NCBI RefSeq assembly: GCF_900102085.1
Contig: NZ_FMVM01000008.1
Location: 241,040-305,039, forward strand
Reading direction: 5' to 3'
DNA length: 64,000 bases
Origin: Paenibacillus polysaccharolyticus
Lineage (GTDB): Bacteria > Bacillota > Bacilli > Paenibacillales > Paenibacillaceae
Shown here: positions 30,858 to 40,030 of the stretch, in pieces
Numbering within the stretch: position 1 is the first letter of the stretch
Layout of the letters: every line of letters starts with the position of its first letter
Notes under the pieces: generated by a model
Databases searched by the model: none
Told to the model about the DNA's origin: nothing
What the model saw: the letters and a program-made list of their open reading frames with translations, nothing else
Position numbers and translations under genes: made by a program

Positions 30858-31769
30858 ATGATATATACGATAACACTCAACCCGTCCATTGATTACATCG
30901 TCGAAGTGCACGATTTGAAGCTCGGCGGACTTAACCGCATGAATCGGGATTTGAAATTACCTGGCGGGAAAGGCATTAACGTTTCCAGAATTCTGAATCA
31001 ACTCGGTGCTGCGAACACAGCTATCGGATTTTTGGGTGGGTTCACGGGACGTTTCATCAATGACAAGTTGCAGGAGGATGCAATTCAAACGGATTTTGTC
31101 ACCATTGCAGATGATACTCGCATCAACATTAAGCTGAAGCACGGGGATGAGACAGAAATTAATGGTCTTGGACCAGCGATTCGTACAGAAGAGGCAGAGC
31201 AATTACTGAATAAACTATCTTCCTTGCAAAAAGGAGATATCGTCATTCTCTCTGGTAGCGTTCCGCCATCACTTGGTTCAGATTTCTATGATCGGCTCAT
31301 TCATGTATGCAAGCAGACAGAAGCCGAGTTTGTTATTGATACAACAGGGCCTGCTCTGATGGAAGCACTCGTTCATCAGCCGCTGCTGGTGAAGCCGAAC
31401 CATCATGAATTAGCTGAATTGTTTGGCGTAACCATCGAAACACGTGAGGAATTGGTTGCTTACGGACGTAAATTGCTCGAAGCAGGTGCCAAACATGTGT
31501 TGATCTCCATGGCTGGAGAAGGAGCATTGTTCATCACCGAGACGAATGTCTATCACGCAACTGTACCTAAAGGGACTGTGAAAAATTCCGTTGGTGCCGG
31601 TGATTCGATGATTGGCGGATTTGTTGGTACCTATGTGCTGCAAGGAGACTTGCTTGAAGCATTCCGTACAGGAGTAGCTTCCGGCAGTGCGACAGCTTTC
31701 TCAGATGACCTCGCTACACGTGAGTTTATTGACGAATTGCGTAATCAGGTGACGATTACAACGCTTTAA
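30858..31769 (+). CDS. fruK: 1-phosphofructokinase
   Basis: A 303-residue PfkB-family sugar kinase that phosphorylates fructose 1-phosphate to fructose 1,6-bisphosphate with ATP. It shows TLNPSIDYIVEV at the start, PGGKGINVSRIL (substrate binding), ILSGSVPPSL and the C-terminal catalytic/anion-hole block GAGDSMIGGF with the base Asp. It starts two bases after the regulator stop, with GAGGGATAGC as ribosome site inside that gene, and precedes the fructose PTS transporter. The neighbours fix the substrate as the PTS product fructose 1-phosphate. Confidence 0.95.
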   Translation: MIYTITLNPSIDYIVEVHDLKLGGLNRMNRDLKLPGGKGINVSRILNQLGAANTAIGFLGGFTGRFINDKLQEDAIQTDFVTIADDTRINIKLKHGDETEINGLGPAIRTEEAEQLLNKLSSLQKGDIVILSGSVPPSLGSDFYDRLIHVCKQTEAEFVIDTTGPALMEALVHQPLLVKPNHHELAELFGVTIETREELVAYGRKLLEAGAKHVLISMAGEGALFITETNVYHATVPKGTVKNSVGAGDSMIGGFVGTYVLQGDLLEAFRTGVASGSATAFSDDLATREFIDELRNQVTITTL

Positions 31770-31791
31770 TTACCTTGAATAACTGATATAA

Positions 31792-31810
31792 GGCCTGCCA
31801 TGTGCAGGCC
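31792..31810 (+). other. Stem-loop between fruK and fruA
   Basis: Perfect GGCCTGC/GCAGGCC stem with a 5-base loop and no U-run. It could protect or process the mRNA and separate expression of the transporter from that of the kinase. Confidence 0.55.
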
Positions 31811-31836
31811 GACCGAACTTAAGGGAGTGTTCCAAG

Positions 31837-33807
31837 ATGAAAATCACTGACTTAATGATCCAGGAAACGATGATTATGGATCTGCAAGCAACAACCAAAG
31901 ACGAGGCGATCGACGAACTGATTGCAAGTCTTAACCAGAGTGGACGTATTAATGATCCAGCATTGTTTAAAGAAATGATCTACAAAAGAGAAGCCGAGTC
32001 CAGCACTGGCATCGGCGGCGGTATTGCTATGCCACACGCAAAAACCAAAGCGGTCAATGAACCAACGGTCGTTTTTGCAAAAAGTAAACAGGGTTTGGAC
32101 TTTGAAGCATTGGATGACGAGCCTGCTCATATCTTCTTCATGATTGCAGCACCAGAAGGCGCAGGCAATACACATCTCCGCACACTAGCGGCTCTTTCAA
32201 GGCTGTTGGTTGATAGCGATTTCATCGCTGAGCTGATGAACACGAATACGCCGCAAGAAGTTAGCGCTTTGTTTGATGCGAAACAAGCTGAAGCTGCGGA
32301 GAAGGAAGCTGCGAAAGAGAAGGCTAAAGCAGAGAGAGTAGCACAAGCATCTTCGACTGAAAGTGGTGCTAACAACGTGAAAAACAACTCCGGTGTCATT
32401 GTTGGAAATGCCAATACAGAAGAATTTGTTGTTGCTGTTACAGCATGTCCAACGGGGATTGCCCATACATTTATGGCTGAGGATGCTTTGAAGAAAAAAG
32501 CTCAAGAGATGGGCATCAACATTCGTGTTGAGACCAACGGTTCCGAAGGCGCACAAAATGTATTGACAGCTGATGAGATCGCTCGTGCCAAAGGGGTTAT
32601 CATTGCAGCTGACAAAAACGTCGAGATGGCTCGTTTTGACGGTAAACCTGTGTTGCAAAGACCGGTAAGTGACGGTATTCGTAAATCCGAAGAACTGATC
32701 CGCAAGGCGGTTAACGGCGATGCACCAATCTATCGTAGCCAAGGTGGAAAAGCGAGCGATGAAGGTGCAGGCGATAGCAAGACAAGCGTGGGAAGCAAAA
32801 TTTATAAAGATTTGATGAACGGGATTTCACACATGCTGCCATTCGTTGTCGGCGGTGGTATCCTGCTTGCGATCTCCTTCTTGTTTGAACAACTTGCAAG
32901 TCCTGACAATCCGATCGTGCAATTGCTGCAAACGATTGGTGGAGGAACAGGCGCGTTCCATTTCCTGATTCCTATACTTGCCGGATTTATTGCGATGAGT
33001 ATTGGTGATCGTCCAGCCCTGATGCCTGGTATGGTCGGTGGTTTGATGGCTGTAAACTCCAATGCAGGTTTCCTTGGTGGTCTAGCTGCCGGTTTCCTTG
33101 CGGGTTATGTTGTTATTGGATTGCGTAAAGCGCTGAAAGGTCTTCCAAAAGCGATTGACGGCTTGAAACCGATCCTGCTCTATCCGGTCCTTGGTTTGCT
33201 GATCGTTGGTACGATTGCTTATTACATTTTTGATCCGGTTTTCGGAGCTTTGAACACCTGGCTTGTAGATGCACTGGGTAACCTGGGAACAGGTAACAAA
33301 GTATTGCTTGGTTTGTTGCTCGGCGGTATGATGGCGATTGATATGGGTGGTCCGTTTAACAAAGCGGCTTATACCTTTGCGATTGGCGTATTTACATCCA
33401 GCGGAAATACAGACGGGGCATGGATGGCAGCGGTTATGGCAGGTGGTATGGCTCCTCCACTGGCGATTGCCCTTGCAACAACGTTCTTCAAATCCAAATT
33501 CACGGAGCAAGAGCGTAAATCCGGTCTAACAAACTATGTACTCGGTCTTTCTTTTATTACAGAAGGTGCAATTCCATTTGCAGCGGCTGACCCACTTCGT
33601 GTACTGACCTCCTGTATTATTGGTTCTGCGGTAGCAGGTGGACTTACTCAGCTGTGGAGCATTAATGTTCCCGCTCCGCACGGTGGTGTCTTTGTAGCTC
33701 TCTTGGCTAACCACACCATATTGTTCCTGCTCGCGGTTGTTATTGGTTCTGTCATCTCGGGTCTCATTCTGGGATTGTGGAAAAAATCACCTACACTTGT
33801 TAAATAA
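31837..33807 (+). CDS. fruA: PTS fructose transporter, EIIA-EIIB-EIIC
   Basis: 656 residues with three domains in order. EIIA (~1-150) has the phospho-His in GGGIAMPHAKT. An Ala/Glu/Lys-rich linker follows. EIIB (~195-300) has the phospho-Cys in VTACPTGIAHTFMAEDAL. EIIC (~325-656) is a membrane domain with about nine hydrophobic segments (LPFVVGGGILLAISFLF; YVVIGLRKAL). It imports fructose and phosphorylates it at C1. AAGGGAGTG precedes the ATG. It is the last gene of fruRKA, closed by the terminator at 33874. Confidence 0.95.
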   Translation: MKITDLMIQETMIMDLQATTKDEAIDELIASLNQSGRINDPALFKEMIYKREAESSTGIGGGIAMPHAKTKAVNEPTVVFAKSKQGLDFEALDDEPAHIFFMIAAPEGAGNTHLRTLAALSRLLVDSDFIAELMNTNTPQEVSALFDAKQAEAAEKEAAKEKAKAERVAQASSTESGANNVKNNSGVIVGNANTEEFVVAVTACPTGIAHTFMAEDALKKKAQEMGINIRVETNGSEGAQNVLTADEIARAKGVIIAADKNVEMARFDGKPVLQRPVSDGIRKSEELIRKAVNGDAPIYRSQGGKASDEGAGDSKTSVGSKIYKDLMNGISHMLPFVVGGGILLAISFLFEQLASPDNPIVQLLQTIGGGTGAFHFLIPILAGFIAMSIGDRPALMPGMVGGLMAVNSNAGFLGGLAAGFLAGYVVIGLRKALKGLPKAIDGLKPILLYPVLGLLIVGTIAYYIFDPVFGALNTWLVDALGNLGTGNKVLLGLLLGGMMAIDMGGPFNKAAYTFAIGVFTSSGNTDGAWMAAVMAGGMAPPLAIALATTFFKSKFTEQERKSGLTNYVLGLSFITEGAIPFAAADPLRVLTSCIIGSAVAGGLTQLWSINVPAPHGGVFVALLANHTILFLLAVVIGSVISGLILGLWKKSPTLVK

Positions 33808-33873
33808 TAAAATAGGTTAATGCAAGTTCAGGTGAACTTGCTGCACCAATGGTGAAACGATTATCAACTCTAG

Positions 33874-33914
33874 GCATCTCTCCAGTGAAATTTTCATTGA
33901 AGGGATGCTTTTTT
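33874..33914 (+). terminator. Terminator of the fructose operon
   Basis: A long stem, GCATCTCTCCAGTGA against TCATTGAAGGGATGC (several G-U pairs), followed by six Ts. Confidence 0.8.
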
Positions 33915-34064
33915 GTGTTTCTTGTTTCGTTTGGATATGGGGTATGATATGATGATTCTAGATTAAACGAAACTTAGTTTCACTAGATGGAACGATAAGA
34001 GTGGCGAAAAGTAAAATTCAATATTTATCTGAAGGAGATATGCAAAAGAAGAGGAGGAACGATC

Positions 34065-34853
34065 ATGGAGAAAGATCAGATCAAAAATCAGATGCGGAAG
34101 CAATTTTCTAAGAATGCCGAGCATTATGTCACAAGTGCAATTCATGCACAAGGTGAGGACCTCGCGCTACTCGTTGCATCATCTCAGGTGGCAGAACATA
34201 TGAGTGTGCTGGATATAGCAACGGGTGGAGGACATGTCGCGAATGCGCTTGCTCCGCTGGTAAGTCGCGTGACAGCCCTCGATCTGACTGAAGGGATGTT
34301 AGAGGTGGCTGCACGTTTTATCCAGGGCAATGGTCATGAAAATGTTGATTTTGTAACAGGAGATGCAGAGCATATTCCTTTTCCGGACAATAGCTTTGAT
34401 CTGGTGACCTGCCGGATTGCAGCACATCATTTTCCGGATGTATCCTCGTTTGCTTCTGAGGCTTACCGGGTGACCAAACCTGGTGGCCGATTATTGTTTA
34501 TTGACAATGTGGCTCCCGAGCAGGATGAACTAGATCGTTTCTACAACGACATAGAGAAAAGGCGTGACCCAAGTCATGTTCGGGCATGGCGGAAAACAGA
34601 ATGGATTGGACTTTTGGAACGTATGGGGTATCGGGTCGAAACGATGGTTTCTTTTGCAAAAAAATTTCATTTTGATGATTGGTGCACGCGAGCCTCCCTC
34701 TTAGGAGAAGAACGCCTGGAACTTGAAGCGAGATTGCTGCATGCGACAGAGGAGATCCGACATTATTTTAATGTTGTGGAGAAAGAGCAGAGTGGACTTC
34801 TCAGCTTTGAAGGAGAAAGTGTGTATATCCAGGCAATTAAGCGTGGAGTGTGA
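34065..34853 (+). CDS. Class I SAM-dependent methyltransferase
   Basis: 262 residues of the UbiE/YcgJ type. Motif I is VLDIATGGGHVANAL, motif II TALDLTEGMLEVA, then GDAEHIPFPDNSFDLVTC (motif III/IV) and LLFIDNVAPE. It binds S-adenosylmethionine and methylates a small molecule; the acceptor is unknown. GAGGAGGAACGATC precedes the ATG. It is monocistronic with a terminator downstream. Confidence 0.9.
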   Translation: MEKDQIKNQMRKQFSKNAEHYVTSAIHAQGEDLALLVASSQVAEHMSVLDIATGGGHVANALAPLVSRVTALDLTEGMLEVAARFIQGNGHENVDFVTGDAEHIPFPDNSFDLVTCRIAAHHFPDVSSFASEAYRVTKPGGRLLFIDNVAPEQDELDRFYNDIEKRRDPSHVRAWRKTEWIGLLERMGYRVETMVSFAKKFHFDDWCTRASLLGEERLELEARLLHATEEIRHYFNVVEKEQSGLLSFEGESVYIQAIKRGV

Positions 34854-34906
34854 GAGGGGAAGAGGCACGGTTCATATCCTAAAGAATAAAGAAACTTCAA
34901 AAGCAA

Positions 34907-34947
34907 AAAGCAGACCTCTCTTGTAAGAGAAGCCTGCTTTTATTTTT
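34907..34947. terminator. Bidirectional terminator
   Basis: AAAGCAG..TCTCTT pairs with AAGAGA..CTGCTTT. T-rich sequence on the right and A-rich on the left would end both the methyltransferase and the converging dehydrogenase transcripts. Confidence 0.75.
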
Positions 34948-35032
34948 ATTCCTGGTCTTGTCGCCTTCATTGTGTTGCCAAAAGAATGAGCCTGTAATGT
35001 AGTATCCATTACCGAAGCTTTCTTTCGTTCAT

Positions 35033-36172
35033 TCAGGGTTTTAAAATGACCTTGGTGCATTCATCTTCGTGGTCATTAAATATCCGGTAAGCCTCGCTCG
35101 CGTTATCCAGTGATACACGGTGTGAGATAATCTCAGTTGGATCAAATTCACCGGCTGTAATTTTACGGAATAGTTCGGGCATATAATGAATAACAGGAGC
35201 TTGTCCCATTTTAATGTTGATGTTACGCTCAAACAGGTTTCCCAAAGGAAACATATTATAGGAGGAGCCATATACGCCTGTAAGCTGTAGTGTTCCAAAC
35301 TTGCGCACGGCTTTCATGCCGATTTCGATGGCACTCAGCGCCCCACCATGGAGTTTTAGCTTCTGACCGATCTCTTCCAGCATGGACTTTTTGCCATCCA
35401 TGCCAACACAGTCAATAACAACATCTGTTCCACCCTGAGTGATCTCGCGGATATGCTCACCCATATCATCATGCTCTTCAAAATTAAAAACCTCTACGTC
35501 ATTCATACGTTTAGCCTTATCTAGTCGATAAGGCAGACGATCCACGGCAATAACCCGTTTGGCTCCTTTCATCCAGGCAAACTTTTGCGTCATTAGCCCA
35601 ATAGGGCCACTGCCGAGTACAGTGACGGTATCCCCAGGCTTGACGCCAGCATTTTCAACACTCCAGTATGCCGTCGGCAACACGTCGGAAAGGAACAATA
35701 ATGCCTCGTCTTCCAGCTCACAGGATTCGGGAATGACAAATGGAGTGAAGTTGCCGTAAGGCACTCGTAGCAGTTCAGCCTGACCGCCCGGATGACCACC
35801 ATATCGCTCGGTGAACCCGAAGTACCCCCCGGTATGAATATCAGGATTTCCATTGGATTTGTCACATTGACTCTCCATATCGTGGTTACAGTAGAAGCAT
35901 TGACCGCAAGCGATGTTAAAAGGCAGGACGACTCGATCCCCTTTTTTGACTCGCGTAACCTCAGGTCCGACCTCTTCCACAATGCCCATCGGTTCATGAC
36001 CGATCACATAGTCTTTTGCAGCAGGTAGCGCGCCTTGATAGATATGCAAATCCGATCCACAGATCGCCGTTGAAGTAATACGAACGATAATGTCATCCTG
36101 CTGTTGCAGTGCCGGATCTTCGACCTGTTTCACTTGAATGTCCTTGATGCCCTGAAACGTAACGGCTTTCAT
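35033..36172 (-). CDS. Zinc-dependent alcohol dehydrogenase, formaldehyde-dehydrogenase-like
   Basis: 379 residues of the medium-chain dehydrogenase family. Catalytic zinc ligands lie in TAICGSDLHIYQG and GHEPMGIVEEVG; the structural-zinc loop is CGQCFYCNHDMESQC, in which the usual four cysteines are seen. The cofactor fold is VTVLGSGPIGLM. A long insertion (NPDIHTGGYFGFTERYGGHPGG) is typical of the glutathione-independent formaldehyde dehydrogenase branch. ATG 36172 is nine bases after AGGAGG; ATG 36178 is too close. Substrate not certain. Confidence 0.9.
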   Translation of the reverse strand: MKAVTFQGIKDIQVKQVEDPALQQQDDIIVRITSTAICGSDLHIYQGALPAAKDYVIGHEPMGIVEEVGPEVTRVKKGDRVVLPFNIACGQCFYCNHDMESQCDKSNGNPDIHTGGYFGFTERYGGHPGGQAELLRVPYGNFTPFVIPESCELEDEALLFLSDVLPTAYWSVENAGVKPGDTVTVLGSGPIGLMTQKFAWMKGAKRVIAVDRLPYRLDKAKRMNDVEVFNFEEHDDMGEHIREITQGGTDVVIDCVGMDGKKSMLEEIGQKLKLHGGALSAIEIGMKAVRKFGTLQLTGVYGSSYNMFPLGNLFERNINIKMGQAPVIHYMPELFRKITAGEFDPTEIISHRVSLDNASEAYRIFNDHEDECTKVILKP

Positions 36173-36252
36173 CTTCATATTCCTCCTTGGTCTATGTGGG
36201 GTTCTCTTCCTTTTACCCCATTTTCGTGCATATGATATAGGTTTATACTATT

Positions 36253-37416
36253 TTATACGACAGGCCACTTCACTTTCCGTAATGCATCCAGCAGTTCTGG
36301 AGGAGCATTCAGGTTGTCTCGAACCAGATCACGCGGTGTTAGAGCCATCCATTGATTGAGAGAGACATCCTCAAAACGGTCACTTCGGAATATTTCCAAA
36401 AACCATAATGTGTCTTTTCCGGTATTTTGTATATAGTGCCCCATGGCAACGGGAACATACCCTACATCTCCGGCCCGGTAATCAAAGGTGCGTGCGATCC
36501 CATTGCCACCAAAGACGGTCATTCTGCCTTCACCCGTCAAATAGTACTGCCATTCATCGGCATTAGGGTGCCAGTGTAGCTCACGCATCGCTCCAGGTTT
36601 GATCTCGACTAGTGCCGCAGCGACTGTAGTGGAGATCGGAAAGTTGGTGGAATCAACGATGCGCACACTTCCTCCAGGTGTGATCAAAGGTTCCTGTGCA
36701 AGCAAACGATAGGTAAACTGAAGAGGAACGGTTCCGTAGGGGGATTGAACGCGCTGGCTTTCAAGTGAACCAGGTACATCATCTTGAAAAATATAAACCT
36801 GTTCCTTGGGCATCGATTGGAAGGCTGATTCAGGAACGCCAAAATTCAAGGATAGTACCTCTGGTGGCGTATGGGCAAACCAGTCTGAGATGGACAATGT
36901 ATTCAGATCAGAGAAGCTGCCATCATCGAATACCAATAAAAATTCACACCCGTTCTCCAACCCTTGAATCGAATGAGGAAGTCCTTTTGGGAAAAACCAA
37001 AGATCACCGGGACCCACATCAGCAATAAAGTTTCGCCCGTTCTGATCCACAGAAGTGATCCGGGCTGTACCCCAGATCATATAAGCCCATTCAGATTGTT
37101 GATGCCAGTGCAGTTCGCGGACGCCGCCTGGAGTCAGGCTCATATTAACGCCGGCGAGCGTAGTGGCAACAGGCAGGTCACGTACCGTAATTTCACGTGA
37201 CCAGCCGCCGTGATTGAGCTGCATATGGGTGTCGGAGAAGGACATCCTGAGGTTAGGTAACAAGCCATTATCTGTCTTAGGGGGGACAAGCATATCGGGA
37301 TTTTGCTTGTCTCTTAACACATCTCTTGGTCCATAATCCGGGCCGCCTGCACCGTCGCTTCGAATAGGTTGGGGGATAATATACGGCTGAGCACTGGGTT
37401 GTTTTTCTTTACTCAT
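36253..37416 (-). CDS. Bicupin, oxalate-decarboxylase family, altered lid
   Basis: 387 residues with two cupin domains, each with a Mn-binding set: [16 protein letters not shown] (N-terminal) and [19 protein letters not shown] (C-terminal), with the later His in LPHSIQG and MGHYIQN. Length and layout match Bacillus subtilis OxdC, which splits oxalate to formate and CO2. In OxdC the N-terminal active-site lid is SENST with Glu162 as proton donor; here the aligned segment reads S-D-L-N-T ([13 protein letters not shown]), so the acid is changed to Asp or displaced. Activity may be shifted. ATG 37416 is seven bases after AGGAGA; the frame extends to 37446. Confidence 0.88.
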   Translation of the reverse strand: MSKEKQPSAQPYIIPQPIRSDGAGGPDYGPRDVLRDKQNPDMLVPPKTDNGLLPNLRMSFSDTHMQLNHGGWSREITVRDLPVATTLAGVNMSLTPGGVRELHWHQQSEWAYMIWGTARITSVDQNGRNFIADVGPGDLWFFPKGLPHSIQGLENGCEFLLVFDDGSFSDLNTLSISDWFAHTPPEVLSLNFGVPESAFQSMPKEQVYIFQDDVPGSLESQRVQSPYGTVPLQFTYRLLAQEPLITPGGSVRIVDSTNFPISTTVAAALVEIKPGAMRELHWHPNADEWQYYLTGEGRMTVFGGNGIARTFDYRAGDVGYVPVAMGHYIQNTGKDTLWFLEIFRSDRFEDVSLNQWMALTPRDLVRDNLNAPPELLDALRKVKWPVV

Positions 37417-37594
37417 TCTGATGTCTCCTTCCGATATCCGCTGCAAACCGCGTCATGTGGTTTACTCACCATGCTTACACCTATGAACGAAGGCTTGGAA
37501 AATATGAAGGACAAAGATAAAAAGACCTGACCTTATTCGGTCAAGTCTGGAATCAGACTTCTTCAGGGCGAGAGCGGTAAATTTCAAGCATGAA

Positions 37595-38443
37595 TTAGGT
37601 ATTCAGATAATTTTGCTCATAGATTTCATGCACACGTTGAAGTATGGTAGATCCTTGCTCATGAAAACGAAGGCGTGCTGCCTTATTATTAACCAGAAAC
37701 GCACCAGAATCATGCTTCACGCTCCCGAGTACAGCGTCATGAAGCAGGGATGCCCCTCGACTTGGATGAGAGAAGAATAACTTCATTAGAGGTTTGATAT
37801 AGAAGGGCAAACCGGATGTTTTGTTGCTTCTTAGCGTGTTGTTTCCACCCGGATCAACACTAAGAAGTCGAATGCCATCCGCCATAGCTTTGGATGCAGC
37901 CTCGGCTGTCCACAATGAGAGTGCGAGCTTGGACGCAGCGTAAGGACCAAACAGCTTTTTGAACGAGGCTGGCCGCTCCAGTGTATCAAGGTCGAACGCC
38001 TTCATCATGCGAAAAGCAGTTGAGGAGGTGTTTACTACGGTTTTCATCTTCCCTTGGCGTAGCAACTCATACAGCTCCCGATAAATGATATAAGGAACCA
38101 CCGTCTGAAGCTCAAAATGCAACTCACGCCCTTGGTCGGAGTATTGGAGGGTAGAGGTGCTTCCGCCTGCATTGTTGAACAGGACGTCAATGGAATCCGT
38201 CTGTGATCGAATCTGGTCCAGCGCTGAGCGAAGGCTGGCATAATTCGTGAACTTGGCTTGAATGGATCGTAATTGACCTGAGCTTAATGCGGACTGAATT
38301 ACACGATCATCTGCCGGGAACGCGGAGCGGTTAAGAGCGATAATCTTCCACTGATCCTTTAGAAGCTGTCTTGTTAGTTCCAGGCCAATTCCTGAAGATG
38401 AGCCGGTTATTACGGCTGTGCGAAGCGGATTTACTGGGTTCAT
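37595..38443 (-). CDS. Short-chain dehydrogenase/reductase (SDR)
   Basis: 282 residues of the classical SDR fold. TAVITGSSSGIGLEL binds NAD(P), VLFNNAGGST is the structural NNAG, and YAASKLALSLW holds the catalytic Tyr-Lys pair; the serine before it lies in NTSSTAF. SVDPGG follows. The C-terminal region resembles retinol-dehydrogenase-type SDRs. ATG 38443 is preceded by GAGGAGGTC. It is divergent from a MerR regulator, and its promoter carries the same dyad as the regulator's, so it is probably the regulated target. Confidence 0.9.
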   Translation of the reverse strand: MNPVNPLRTAVITGSSSGIGLELTRQLLKDQWKIIALNRSAFPADDRVIQSALSSGQLRSIQAKFTNYASLRSALDQIRSQTDSIDVLFNNAGGSTSTLQYSDQGRELHFELQTVVPYIIYRELYELLRQGKMKTVVNTSSTAFRMMKAFDLDTLERPASFKKLFGPYAASKLALSLWTAEAASKAMADGIRLLSVDPGGNNTLRSNKTSGLPFYIKPLMKLFFSHPSRGASLLHDAVLGSVKHDSGAFLVNNKAARLRFHEQGSTILQRVHEIYEQNYLNT

Positions 38444-38471
38444 TAAAATGACCTCCTCATGTATTCGAGTC

Positions 38472-38502
38472 ATTCTACAATTTGGAGCTGACTCCAAGTC
38501 AA
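38472..38502 (-). promoter_or_regulatory. MerR-type promoter toward the SDR gene
   Basis: On the minus strand: -35 TTGACT (38497-38502), a 19-bp spacer and -10 TAGAAT (38472-38477). The spacer contains the dyad TTGGAGTCAGCTCCAA. A 19-bp spacer bearing the operator is the hallmark of MerR-activated promoters. Confidence 0.75.
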
Positions 38503-38517
38503 GAGTAGGTTTGAGGC

Positions 38518-38548
38518 TTGACTTGGAGCTAGCTCCAAGTTATATGAT
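38518..38548 (+). promoter_or_regulatory. MerR-type promoter toward the regulator gene
   Basis: -35 TTGACT (38518-38523), 19-bp spacer, -10 TATGAT (38543-38548). The perfect 18-bp palindrome CTTGGAGCTAGCTCCAAG (38522-38539) lies across the -35 and spacer. It is the same dyad as in the divergent SDR promoter. Confidence 0.8.
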
Positions 38549-38579
38549 AGAGAGAAGTATGGGTATGGGAGGGCTAATG

Positions 38580-39014
38580 ATGAGTGAGCAAAGTACGTTC
38601 TCCATTCATGAAACATCAGAGCGGTCGGGGTTATCCAAAGATACCATTCGTTATTATGAGAAGATTGGTCTGCTCCCCCGTGCGGAGCGTAAAGCAAGTA
38701 GCCACAGGGTCTATTCGGAACAGGACATCCAGACGATGAGTCTAATTACTTGTCTGAAGAAAACAGGCATGTCGCTTGAGGATATGAAGCCATTTCTGCA
38801 GATGTCGCTGGAGTCGGATTTGAACGATTTTCCGGAGGAACGGGAGATGCTGGTCAATTATCAGAAAAAAGTAGAAGATCAGATCGCCTCGCTGCAACAG
38901 GTCGTTGATTTTATTCAGGATAAGCTGGAGCAACGTAGTATGTTTCCTGAACGTTGTTCGCTGGAAGCAGAGAATCTAGTGACAGGGATCGCCAAAAAGA
39001 AAACTTTCTCTTGA
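38580..39014 (+). CDS. MerR-family transcriptional regulator
   Basis: 144 residues. FSIHETSERSGLSKDTIRYY and EKIGLLPRAERKASSHRVY are the MerR helix-turn-helix and wing; SEQDIQTMSLITCLKKTGMSLEDM is the second HTH-like unit. A long C-terminal coiled coil (~90-130) gives the dimer. Only two cysteines are seen, not in a metal-binding arrangement, so an organic or redox signal is more likely than a metal. It resembles regulators of SDR/aldo-keto reductase genes. ATG 38580 is six bases after GGGAGGG. It is divergent from the SDR with paired operators. Confidence 0.9.
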   Translation: MSEQSTFSIHETSERSGLSKDTIRYYEKIGLLPRAERKASSHRVYSEQDIQTMSLITCLKKTGMSLEDMKPFLQMSLESDLNDFPEEREMLVNYQKKVEDQIASLQQVVDFIQDKLEQRSMFPERCSLEAENLVTGIAKKKTFS

Positions 39015-39058
39015 TGGAATATAAGATATACGAGGGATATCGGAAAAGGAGTCAAGTC

Positions 39059-39967
39059 ATGACATTACAACAACTTAAATATGTAATCGAGGTTGCCACA
39101 CACGGATCGATGAACGAAGCAGCCAAACGGTTGTTTATCTCCCAGCCGAGCTTATCAAACGCGATTCGCGATCTGGAACAGGAGCTTCGTATTACCATTT
39201 TTGAACGGACCAATAAAGGCATTACTCTTTCCAAAGAAGGGGTGGAGTTTCTAAGTTATGCTCGTCAGGTCGTCGAACAGGCCGAACTGCTGGAGAATCG
39301 TTATCTGAATGCGAAGCCGTCTCCGCAACACTTTTCGGTATCCACCCAGCACTACGCTTTTGCGGTGAATGCATTTGTAAAGCTTGTTCAGCAGCACGGT
39401 CATGATGAGTATGAACTCGCACTGCGCGAGACTAAAACGTATGAGATCATTCAGGATGTAAAAAGTCTTCGGAGTGAGATTGGCATCCTTTATCTGAACG
39501 AATTCAACGCCAAAGTTATCAATAAATTGTTGAAAGATGCAGGACTTGTGTTTACAAGCCTGTTTACAGCGAAACCGCATATTTTCATCAGTGTGAACAA
39601 TCCGCTTGCGAAGCAAGAGTCTGTGGCCATTGAACAGCTTCAGGATTATCCTTACCTGTCCTTTGACCAGGGGGAGTATAATTCTTTTCATTTTTCCGAA
39701 GAAATTCTGAGTACGTTATCTCATCCCAAAAGCATTCAGGTCAACGACCGGGCGACTTTATTTAATCTGCTTATCGGTCTAAATGGGTATACGATCTCGA
39801 CTGGAGTGCTTAGCGCCGATCTGAACGGCAACGAGATCATTCCGGTTCCCCTCGAATGTGAAGAGTCCATAAATGTTGGATGGATTTCTCATAAAAGCAC
39901 GTCACTTTCCAATCTTGGCGTGGCTTATGTGCAGGCATTACACGAAGCAATTGGTTTGCAAGATTGA
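39059..39967 (+). CDS. LysR-family transcriptional regulator
   Basis: 302 residues. The N-terminal HTH is TLQQLKYVIEVATHGSMNEAAKRLFISQPSLS followed by NAIRDLEQELRITIFERTNKG, canonical for LysR. The C-terminal periplasmic-binding-like effector domain follows (EIGILYLNEFN; YPYLSFDQGEY; LIGLNGYTISTG). ATG 39059 has AAAAGGAGTCAAGTC upstream; the frame extends to 38954 into the MerR gene without a better site. It stands 45 bp after the MerR gene. Target unknown. Confidence 0.9.
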   Translation: MTLQQLKYVIEVATHGSMNEAAKRLFISQPSLSNAIRDLEQELRITIFERTNKGITLSKEGVEFLSYARQVVEQAELLENRYLNAKPSPQHFSVSTQHYAFAVNAFVKLVQQHGHDEYELALRETKTYEIIQDVKSLRSEIGILYLNEFNAKVINKLLKDAGLVFTSLFTAKPHIFISVNNPLAKQESVAIEQLQDYPYLSFDQGEYNSFHFSEEILSTLSHPKSIQVNDRATLFNLLIGLNGYTISTGVLSADLNGNEIIPVPLECEESINVGWISHKSTSLSNLGVAYVQALHEAIGLQD

Positions 39968-40030
39968 GTCACAGGGTCTTTGTAATATGGATTTTATAGG
40001 TTCAAAGGTTCATCTGAAGGGAGCAGGAAG

